DNA from: Candidatus Minthenecus merdequi
Lineage (GTDB): Bacteria; Bacteroidota; Bacteroidia; Bacteroidales; Paludibacteraceae
Assembly (NCBI GenBank): GCA_018064385.1
Contig: JAGHVI010000224.1
Span: 1-9,448 of the forward strand
Direction: 5' to 3'
DNA: 9,448 nt
The notes below the pieces were generated by a model. That model was not told the origin of the DNA. It ran no database searches and saw only the letters and a program-made list of their open reading frames with translations. The translations under genes were made by a program, and so were the position numbers. Below, one piece after another: positions 1 to 6,639 of this stretch (position 1 is the first letter of the stretch; every line of letters begins with the position of its first letter).

Positions 1-144
1 TTAGCAGATTGCTGTGCGAAAGAAGGGAGCATAGCGGGCTATGTGACCGACTGACAAGCAGCAAGATGCAAAAATAAATTCAAAAGCGTCCAATTATGAA
101 CCATCCTTTGATATAACATACAAACATCATTAATAGAACCACCC
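1..144 (+). repeat. MITE-like dispersed repeat, right part (copy 1, cut by the window edge)
   Basis: This stretch is a direct repeat of part of the complete element at 9158-9422. Bases 1-27 are identical to 9202-9228. Bases 32-144 align without gaps to 9310-9422 with 8 mismatches that I counted by eye (105 of 113 identical). Between these blocks copy 1 has only AGCA, where copy 2 has 81 bases, so copy 1 lacks a 53-base and a 24-base piece (9229-9281 and 9286-9309). It ends in the terminal inverted repeat sequence ATTAATAGAACCACCC (129-144), followed by TTAA. The left end, including the partner inverted repeat, lies before the window. Confidence 0.9.
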
Positions 145-188
145 TTAATTTTTTATGTAAAAAACAAGGTTATATCAAAAAAAATTCG

Positions 189-196
189 TACCTTTG
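189..196 (+). promoter_or_regulatory. Bacteroidetes -7 promoter box (TACCTTTG)
   Basis: TACCTTTG matches the Bacteroidetes primary-sigma consensus TAnnTTTG exactly. It lies 27 bases before the ATG at 224, in the AT-rich stretch that follows repeat copy 1. No convincing -33 TTTG box sits at the usual spacing: the region around 163-172 reads AACAAGGTTA. The assignment therefore rests on the -7 box and its position. This is the only plausible promoter I see for the six-gene cluster. It overlaps a TTG at 194-196 that could be mistaken for a start codon. Confidence 0.6.
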
Positions 197-223
197 CGAG
201 ATAATATATTCAAAGAAACTAAT

Positions 224-1771
224 ATGGCTATATGGTTAAGAAACACTATATTAAGCGTAATAGTAATATGTTTGACAGTGGCATTACCTGCTACAGCAAG
301 AGCAGGAACACTCCGTCCCGAAAAGCGCGGTGAACGTTATGGTTACATAAACGAGCAGGGAAGAATGGTGATTTTGCCACGTTTTGCGATAGCAATGGAA
401 TTTGGCGAAGGATTGGCATACGTCGCCGAGAGTCCTGATCGCAACGGAGCTTGGAGACACGGATTCATTGATACAAGAGGTCGTTGGGTCGCATTCTTGG
501 AGGAAAAAAGTTTCAGACCGGCATCGTCCGAAGCATTGTATTACGGAAGAACAGATTGTGTGGTATTCTGCAACGGGTTCGTGGAACTACCCTCGTTCAA
601 CAGCACTGGCAGTAAGGATTTCGAGACATCAAGCGTGTGGATGAACCGCCACCAGATGTTAGAAATGGTAGAACGCTTCGGCAAAGAGACCAGAATAAGA
701 CCTACGTCAAGGATATTCTTCTCGAAACTGCTAAAGGACGATGAACATATTCTTGGAGTATGTGCCAAGGCAAATAACACAAAAGGACCAAATGGTATAT
801 TAGTGTTCGACAGAAAAGAAAAAAAGCCCGCAACCTCGTTTCAAGCAGGCGAGGTGAACGAATGGTACGGAGGGTTCGGCATATTGAAGTACACTGGCGG
901 TACGTGCTTGATATATAGAGAAAATGAAAAGGCAGCCAAATACTTTGACGAGGTAACAGTTGTGCATAATGTCGATGGAAAGTTGGGGTTTATAGCAAAG
1001 GGTTTGGAAGAGACGTTTATGCTCTACACCGAGCAGATTGAAAAATGGGGAGAGCAGACGTACGAAACAGTGGAAGATTTCTTGAAAAAGAACGTAGAAT
1101 ATACTGTTCAAGAAATGATTAATTATGGGTCAAGTATGTCGGAGTTGCAGTCACGGAAGATGATGAACTTTGAAACAATGTCAGATTTGGTGGAATATTA
1201 TTTGGTAGATGGGGAGAAATTCAACGACGAGACTTCGCCAATATGTATGGTTGATAGTGTAGAACCATCGGGAAACGTGAGAATTGAGGCACGGTGCGGC
1301 GCTGTGTTGTTAACAGATTATTCGAGCGAAGAGCGGGAAGCGTGGTTGTGGAATTTCAGCACCACTCAGAAAATGAAAGTGCGTATTCCGTTGGTAATTG
1401 ACGCAAGCGGCCGTGATGGCGAAAATGGCAAAGATGGGTCGGACGGTGCAGCTGGCAGGGCAAAACTGACATACAAAGAAGGCAATGTAACCAAAACAGA
1501 ACCAGGAACATGCGGTGAGAAAGGTGACGATGGCAAAGATGGCAAAGACGGAGACAATGGTGCTACGTTATTGGTTATTATGGACAACACAATTCCAGCC
1601 AACGAGGTGATTGTCAACGTAGATGGTGGTAAAGGCGGAAAAGGCGGCGCTGCTGGCAAAGGAGGAATACATGGCAATGGCTCGTCATGCAAGGGAAAAG
1701 CTGATGACGGCAAACAAGGCAACGATGGCAAGCGAGGCAACAGAGGTGAATACAAGATTGTCAGATTGTAA
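224..1771 (+). CDS. secreted WG-repeat protein with interrupted collagen-like C-terminal tail
   Basis: The product is about 515 aa from the ATG at 224. The frame is open to a TTG at 194, but that TTG is inside the -7 box, and starting at 224 puts a clean signal peptide at the N-terminus (MAIW, hydrophobic core, then ATARA before G28). Residues about 38-92 carry one and a half WG-type beta repeats (YGYINEQGRMVILPRF, then HGFIDTRGRWV), with a possible degenerate one near 252-260. Residues 93-390 match nothing I recognise. The tail, 396-508, holds Gly-X-Y blocks at 396-413, 431-448, 469-486 and 496-510, rich in Lys and Asp and separated by non-collagen spacers. No T9SS sorting domain, LPXTG motif or lipobox is seen, so the final location is open: periplasm, outer membrane or outside. 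The gene heads a tight cluster, 3 bases before the chorismate mutase. A structural or adhesive surface role is inference. Confidence 0.85.
   Translation: MAIWLRNTILSVIVICLTVALPATARAGTLRPEKRGERYGYINEQGRMVILPRFAIAMEFGEGLAYVAESPDRNGAWRHGFIDTRGRWVAFLEEKSFRPASSEALYYGRTDCVVFCNGFVELPSFNSTGSKDFETSSVWMNRHQMLEMVERFGKETRIRPTSRIFFSKLLKDDEHILGVCAKANNTKGPNGILVFDRKEKKPATSFQAGEVNEWYGGFGILKYTGGTCLIYRENEKAAKYFDEVTVVHNVDGKLGFIAKGLEETFMLYTEQIEKWGEQTYETVEDFLKKNVEYTVQEMINYGSSMSELQSRKMMNFETMSDLVEYYLVDGEKFNDETSPICMVDSVEPSGNVRIEARCGAVLLTDYSSEEREAWLWNFSTTQKMKVRIPLVIDASGRDGENGKDGSDGAAGRAKLTYKEGNVTKTEPGTCGEKGDDGKDGKDGDNGATLLVIMDNTIPANEVIVNVDGGKGGKGGAAGKGGIHGNGSSCKGKADDGKQGNDGKRGNRGEYKIVRL
1529..1548 (+). repeat. short tandem repeat in the collagen-like coding region
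   Basis: The 9-base unit GATGGCAAA occurs twice in tandem, followed by a partial third unit starting GA. It encodes D-G-K steps in the second Gly-X-Y block (residues about 436-441). Related GGCAAAGAT words occur near 1427-1435. Slippage in units of nine bases would keep the frame and change the number of Gly-X-Y triplets. Confidence 0.6.
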
Positions 1772-1774
1772 AAA

Positions 1775-2029
1775 ATGAGAACACTTGAACAGATAAGAAA
1801 AGATTTCGACACAACGGACAGAGAAATATGCCGTCTGCTTGAGAAACGTATGTCATTGGCACAAGAAATTGCTAAAGTTAAGCGCATAGAAAATATACCC
1901 ATAGTTCAGCGTAACAGACAGCAAGAAGTGATGGCTCAATGGGTTGACAACTGCCCTTCCTTCGCACACGAAAGCATCAAACAAATATATAACATAATAC
2001 ACGAAGAATCAGTCAAACAACAATTATGA
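1775..2029 (+). CDS. chorismate mutase, AroQ type (type II), monofunctional
   Basis: This 84-aa protein is the size of a bare AroQ chorismate mutase domain. The enzyme converts chorismate to prephenate in the cytoplasm, on the route to phenylalanine and tyrosine. Aligned from memory with the E. coli PheA mutase domain, the helix-1 pattern IRKDFDTTDREI gives R8 for Arg11, EKRMSLA gives R25 for Arg28, AKVK gives K36 for Lys39, VQRNRQQE gives R48 for Arg51, and the terminal SVKQQ gives Q83 for Gln88. The positions of Asp48 and Glu52 are Gln45 and Gln49 here. No prephenate dehydratase, dehydrogenase or DAHP synthase is fused or adjacent, so the gene stands alone. It starts 3 bases after the collagen-like gene, and its TGA overlaps the era start in ATGA, which suggests translational coupling. 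An isochorismate pyruvate lyase-like activity is a less likely alternative. Confidence 0.85.
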   Translation: MRTLEQIRKDFDTTDREICRLLEKRMSLAQEIAKVKRIENIPIVQRNRQQEVMAQWVDNCPSFAHESIKQIYNIIHEESVKQQL

Positions 2030-2916
2030 AATCAGGATTCGTAAATATAGTGGGTAACCCAAACGTAGGAAAATCAACACTGATGAATGCCCTTGTCGGG
2101 GAACGCATATCAATCATAACATCAAAAGCACAAACCACCCGTCACAGGATTATGGGCATCGTCAACGGAGATGATTTCCAGATAGTCTATTCCGACACGC
2201 CAGGGGTGCTGAAGCCAAACTACAAGATGCAGGAGGCAATGCTCGGCTTCTCTATGTCAGCATTAACAGACGCAGACATATTGCTGTATGTAACAGACAC
2301 TCAGGATTCAATGGAGAAAAATGCATTCTATCTTGAAAAAGTCAAAAAGATGGATCACGTTCACACCATTGTACTGATAAACAAAATAGACCTGATAGAC
2401 CAGCAACGTCTTGAATCAATGGTTGATATGTGGCACAATGAACTGCCAAACGCCGAAATTATCCCAATCTCGGCACTGAACAAATTCGGGGTTGACGTGC
2501 TGATAAAACACATAGTGTCGTTGCTGCCAGAGGGTGAACCGTATTTCGACCGTGACGCGCTGACAGACAGACCGGAGAGGTTCTTCGTTGATGAAATTAT
2601 TAGAGAGAAAATTCTGCTTAACTACGACAAAGAAGTGCCTTACGCTGTCGAGGTAGCTGTTGAAGAGTTCAAGGAGGAAGAAAAAATTATCCGCATCAGG
2701 GCTATAATATATTGCGAGCGTGATTCACAAAAGGGAATCATCATAGGTCACGGAGGAGCATCAATAAGAAAAGTGGGAATCGAGGCAAGAAAAGACATTG
2801 AAGCATTCTTCGGCAAGAAAGTATTTCTGGAGACCCTTGTAAAGGTAGAGAAAGATTGGCGCAACCGTGAGCAGAAACTGAGGTCCTTCGGGTATCATAT
2901 GGAACACAAAGACTAA
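2026..2916 (+). CDS. era: GTPase Era
   Basis: Era is an essential GTP-binding protein that binds the 3' end of 16S rRNA and helps mature the 30S subunit. At 296 aa this is the usual length. The GTPase domain shows G1 GNPNVGKS (10-17), a switch I region with TTRHRIMG (37-44), G3 DTPG (57-60), G4 NKID (119-122) and G5 SAL (149-151). The C-terminal KH RNA-binding domain contains GIIIGHGG (237-244) and ends in the VEKDWR segment typical of Era. The start ATG overlaps the chorismate mutase stop by four bases, and leuS begins 5 bases after the stop. From memory, many Bacteroidetes have era beside fabH and der. Finding it between chorismate mutase and leuS would then be an unusual order, but I cannot check this here. 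Confidence 0.97.
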   Translation: MKSGFVNIVGNPNVGKSTLMNALVGERISIITSKAQTTRHRIMGIVNGDDFQIVYSDTPGVLKPNYKMQEAMLGFSMSALTDADILLYVTDTQDSMEKNAFYLEKVKKMDHVHTIVLINKIDLIDQQRLESMVDMWHNELPNAEIIPISALNKFGVDVLIKHIVSLLPEGEPYFDRDALTDRPERFFVDEIIREKILLNYDKEVPYAVEVAVEEFKEEEKIIRIRAIIYCERDSQKGIIIGHGGASIRKVGIEARKDIEAFFGKKVFLETLVKVEKDWRNREQKLRSFGYHMEHKD

Positions 2917-2921
2917 ACAAT

Positions 2922-5708
2922 ATGGACTACAACTTTAGAGAAATCGAAAAAAAATGGCAGAACCAGTGGGTAAAAGACAAAACCTACGAAGTGAAAGTAG
3001 ATAACAGCAAACCTAAATTCTATGTGCTGGATATGTTTCCATATCCTTCAGGAGCAGGGTTGCACGTCGGTCACCCACTCGGCTACATTGCATCAGACAT
3101 ATACTCAAGATATAAAAGGCTGAAAGGCTTCAATGTCTTGCACCCAATGGGTTACGACTCGTACGGACTTCCTGCCGAACAGTATGCGATACAGACAGGG
3201 CAACACCCCGCAGTGACCACCGAGAAGAACATCAACCGCTATCGTGAGCAGTTGGACAAGATTGGTTTCTCGTATGATTGGAGCCGCGAGGTACGCACCT
3301 GCGAACCAAATTATTACAAGTGGACTCAGTGGGCTTTCATTCAGATGTTCAACCACTACTATGACTTTGAACGTCAATGCGCAAGACCAATCAGCGAGTT
3401 GGTCGAGAAATTCGAGCGTGAGGATGCTGAGTGGAAAAGTTTGACCGAGGCTCAGAAATCAGAGAGACTGATGCAATACAGAATTGCGTATCTGGCTGAT
3501 ACCAAGGTCAATTGGTGTCCTGCCTTGGGTACTGTGTTGGCTAACGACGAGGTTTCAGAGGGACTTTCGGTACGTGGAGGATTCCCTGTTGAGCAGAAAG
3601 TAATGAGACAGTGGTCGCTGAGGGTATCGGCATACGCTGAGAGGTTGCTCCGTGGACTTGAGACAGTAGATTGGACAGAGTCGCTGAAGGAGACACAACG
3701 CAACTGGATTGGACGTTCGGAGGGTGCTGAGATGTACTTCCCTGTGAAAGATAAAGATGTTGAACTGGAGATATTCACAACACGTGCAGACACTGTTTTT
3801 GGCGTAACATTTATGGTTCTTGCTCCCGAAAGTCAGTATGTCGATATGATTACAACGGCTGAACAACGTGGCGCAGTGGACGAGTATCTGGCAATGGTCA
3901 AGAAACGCACCGAACGTGAGAGAATCTCTGACCGCCGTGTGACTGGTGTTTTCACTGGTGCTTACGCCATCAACCCATTGACAAAGGCAGAAATACCTGT
4001 ATATGTATCAGACTATGTGCTTGCAGGTTACGGTACAGGCGCAATTATGGCTGTTCCTGCCCACGATTCACGCGACTACGCATTCGCCAAACACTTTGAC
4101 CTGCCAATAATCCCACTGATTGAGGGGGCAGACGTGAGCGAAGAGAGTTATGACGCAAAGGAGGGTAAGGTGATAAACTCAGGATTTCTAAATGGTATGG
4201 AAGTCAAGGCTGCAATAGCCGAGATGAAGAGGTACATAACCGAGAATGGACTTGGCAGGGTGAAGGTTAACTACAGACTGCGTGATGCCATATTCTCACG
4301 CCAGAGATATTGGGGCGAACCATTCCCTGTATATTATAAGGAAGGAGTGACTTGCGTTTTGGACGAGAGCAAATTGCCACTGCTGTTGCCTGAAATCAAG
4401 GAGTTCAAACCAACAGCAGACGGCCGTCCGCCATTGGGGCATGCAGAGAACTGGGTGACAGAAGAGGGCTACCCTATCGAGTTGAACACTATGCCGGGAT
4501 TTGCAGGTTCATCGGCTTATTATCTACGCTATATGGATCCTCATAACACAGAGGCACTTGTGGGCAAAGAGGCAGATGAATACTGGCGTCAAGTTGATTT
4601 GTACGTCGGAGGAACAGAACACGCAACTGGTCACCTGATTTATTCTCGTTTCTGGAACAAATTCCTCTATGACTTGGGCTTGGTATGCGAGGAGGAGCCA
4701 TACAAGAAATTGGTGAACCAAGGTATGATTCAGGGCCGCTCCAACTTCGTTTACCGCTTCATTGGCAAGGGTGCAACAGGCAATCTATTCATCTCCTACA
4801 ACCTCATCAACAACCCAGAGTACAAGGATTGCACACAGCCTATCCACGTAGATGTCAACATAGTAAACAACGATATTCTCGACATCAACGCATTCCGTGC
4901 CTGGAATCCTGAATACAAAGACGCACAGTTCGTCTTTGCCGACGGCTCTTCGACTCTTGACGCCGACAACCCATATTTAGGCAAACCGTCCGAGCAACAG
5001 TACATTTGCGGATATGCTGTTGAAAAGATGTCAAAATCAATGTACAACGTTGTCAACCCTGACAATGTCGTTGAAAAATACGGTGCTGACACATTGCGTT
5101 TGTATGAGATGTTCCTCGGACCTTTGGAGCAGTCTAAGCCTTGGGACACAAAAGGTATTGACGGTGTATCGCGTTTCCTGCGCAAGATGTGGAAACTCTA
5201 TGCAGACGACAATGGGTGGATTATTGACAATGCCGAGCCAACGCCAGAGATGATGAAAGCCTTGCACAAGACAATCGAAAAAGTGGCTTGGGACATCGAG
5301 AACTTCTCGTTCAACACAACAATCCCTGCATTTATGGTGTGCGTGAACGAGTTGACCTCGCTGAAATGCCATTCCCGCAAGGTTCTCGAACCTCTGGCTG
5401 TAATCATTGCACCATACGCTCCACACTTGGCTGAGGAGTTGTGGCATGCCTGCGGTAACACGACAACAGTCTGTGACGCCAAGTTCCCTGAGGTTGACAA
5501 GAAGTGGTTGGTTGAGGACACTGTGAAACAGCCAGTCGCCATCAACGGAAAGGTCAAAGATACCATCGACATTGCGGCAGGTGCTTCGCAGGCAGATGTA
5601 CGTGAAGCTGCCTTCACTGCCCTCAGCAAAAAAGGCTTGATGGAAGGAAAAAACATCGTCAAGGAGATTATTATCCCAGGCAAGATGGTAAACTTCGTGG
5701 TTAAATAA
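2922..5708 (+). CDS. leuS: leucine--tRNA ligase (LeuRS)
   Basis: LeuRS is a class I synthetase that charges tRNA-Leu with leucine, using ATP, and edits mischarged tRNA. The 928-aa protein has the HIGH-type motif HVGH at 48-51 after the FPYPSGAG stretch, and KMSKS at 702-706. The CP1 editing domain shows the Thr-rich TTRADT (286-291) and AVPAHDSRD (377-385), whose Asp382 matches the conserved editing aspartate. Two long segments are features I associate with Bacteroidetes LeuRS: one near 145-190 (DFERQCARPISEL and on) and one just before KMSKS, rich in Asn and Asp (about 605-700). The C-terminal anticodon-binding and tRNA-contacting domains are present, and no frameshift is seen. The gene starts 5 bases after era and ends 7 bases before the yitT-like gene. 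Confidence 0.98.
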   Translation: MDYNFREIEKKWQNQWVKDKTYEVKVDNSKPKFYVLDMFPYPSGAGLHVGHPLGYIASDIYSRYKRLKGFNVLHPMGYDSYGLPAEQYAIQTGQHPAVTTEKNINRYREQLDKIGFSYDWSREVRTCEPNYYKWTQWAFIQMFNHYYDFERQCARPISELVEKFEREDAEWKSLTEAQKSERLMQYRIAYLADTKVNWCPALGTVLANDEVSEGLSVRGGFPVEQKVMRQWSLRVSAYAERLLRGLETVDWTESLKETQRNWIGRSEGAEMYFPVKDKDVELEIFTTRADTVFGVTFMVLAPESQYVDMITTAEQRGAVDEYLAMVKKRTERERISDRRVTGVFTGAYAINPLTKAEIPVYVSDYVLAGYGTGAIMAVPAHDSRDYAFAKHFDLPIIPLIEGADVSEESYDAKEGKVINSGFLNGMEVKAAIAEMKRYITENGLGRVKVNYRLRDAIFSRQRYWGEPFPVYYKEGVTCVLDESKLPLLLPEIKEFKPTADGRPPLGHAENWVTEEGYPIELNTMPGFAGSSAYYLRYMDPHNTEALVGKEADEYWRQVDLYVGGTEHATGHLIYSRFWNKFLYDLGLVCEEEPYKKLVNQGMIQGRSNFVYRFIGKGATGNLFISYNLINNPEYKDCTQPIHVDVNIVNNDILDINAFRAWNPEYKDAQFVFADGSSTLDADNPYLGKPSEQQYICGYAVEKMSKSMYNVVNPDNVVEKYGADTLRLYEMFLGPLEQSKPWDTKGIDGVSRFLRKMWKLYADDNGWIIDNAEPTPEMMKALHKTIEKVAWDIENFSFNTTIPAFMVCVNELTSLKCHSRKVLEPLAVIIAPYAPHLAEELWHACGNTTTVCDAKFPEVDKKWLVEDTVKQPVAINGKVKDTIDIAAGASQADVREAAFTALSKKGLMEGKNIVKEIIIPGKMVNFVVK

Positions 5709-5715
5709 ATATTAT

Positions 5716-6606
5716 ATGAGATTCAAAAACAAGACATTAAATACAACAAAACAGATTTTTGCTATAGCTATTGGCTTGCTGTTTAACGTGATGGCTTGGC
5801 AATTCTTCATACTGCCGCACCACATCACTGGTGGTGGAGCGACAGGTATTGCTGCTATTGTATATTATGCTACAAACGGATTGGTGCCAGTGTCGGCAAC
5901 ATATTTAACAATCAACGTTATACTATTGCTTATTGCATTCAAAATAGTAGATAAACAGTTCACCTTTCGCACAATATTGGGAGTAGGGTTTATGACCTTA
6001 TGGTTTGCCATACCAATGAACGACATATTCGAGGCTATATTTAAGCAGAAATTTCCAACCTTCGACCCATTTATGAGCGTAATTATTGCAGGGGTCGTTG
6101 AAGGATTCGGCATGGCAGTGGCATTCACCAATAATGGTTCGACAGGTGGATCAGACATCATAGCAAAAATCATCAACAAATACAAAGACATCACACTTGG
6201 ACGTGCGTTGATATTCATTGATGTTATAATCATCTTCTCATCCATATTTGTGCCAGGTGCAACAATCGAAGGGCTTGTATATGGCCTTTTGTTTATGATA
6301 ATAGCCTACGAATCAATGGATATCTATATCAATGGTATCCGCCAGTCTGTGCAATTCTTCGTATATACGAAGCACCCAGAGGAGATAGCCGAAGCAATAT
6401 CAAATCAGGCTCACCGAGGAGTAACTCTGCTGAACGGCGAAGGCTGGTACTCGAAATCAGATATAAAAATTGTCACTGTATTGGTTCGCAAACAAGAGTC
6501 ATCTCATATTTTTGCCATAATCAAATCAATAGACCGTAAGGCATTTATATCACAGATTCCTGCCATAGGTGTCTATGGCGAAGGTTTTGACTCGCTGAGA
6601 AAATAA
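5716..6606 (+). CDS. YitT family membrane protein (YitT_membrane plus DUF2179)
   Basis: This 296-aa inner-membrane protein has hydrophobic segments at about 12-33, 42-53, 60-78, 86-100, 120-137, 164-180 and 184-198. Two Gly-rich loops mark the paired YitT repeats: HITGGGATGIA (36-46) and NNGSTGGSDIIAKI (139-152). The cytoplasmic C-terminal part (about 212-296) reads as DUF2179, with GVTLLNGEGWYSK (235-247) and a closing IPAIGVYGEGF stretch. The family is widespread in Bacillota and Bacteroidota and its transport or regulatory function is not settled, so none is assigned. It follows leuS by 7 bases, almost certainly on the same transcript. From memory, leuS followed by a YitT gene is a recurring arrangement in Bacteroidales. 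Confidence 0.9.
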   Translation: MRFKNKTLNTTKQIFAIAIGLLFNVMAWQFFILPHHITGGGATGIAAIVYYATNGLVPVSATYLTINVILLLIAFKIVDKQFTFRTILGVGFMTLWFAIPMNDIFEAIFKQKFPTFDPFMSVIIAGVVEGFGMAVAFTNNGSTGGSDIIAKIINKYKDITLGRALIFIDVIIIFSSIFVPGATIEGLVYGLLFMIIAYESMDIYINGIRQSVQFFVYTKHPEEIAEAISNQAHRGVTLLNGEGWYSKSDIKIVTVLVRKQESSHIFAIIKSIDRKAFISQIPAIGVYGEGFDSLRK

Positions 6607-6639
6607 AACTCATCCTAAAAAAATAGACAAGGTAAAATT

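Noticed and set aside
1366..1902. 178-codon minus-strand ORF rich in proline and leucine.
   Set aside because: It is the antisense shadow of the Gly-X-Y region: GGN codons read as NCC on the other strand and give the proline runs. It also crosses into chorismate mutase.
5037..5683. Overlapping minus-strand ORFs of 136 and 161 codons opposite leuS.
   Set aside because: They overlap the C-terminal half of an intact LeuRS, have no recognisable domains and no promoter box. They are codon-bias shadows.
6607..6639. Possible separate promoter for the C10 peptidase gene.
   Set aside because: The 33-base gap contains no TAnnTTTG box and none was found in the last part of the yitT-like gene, so co-transcription is the default.
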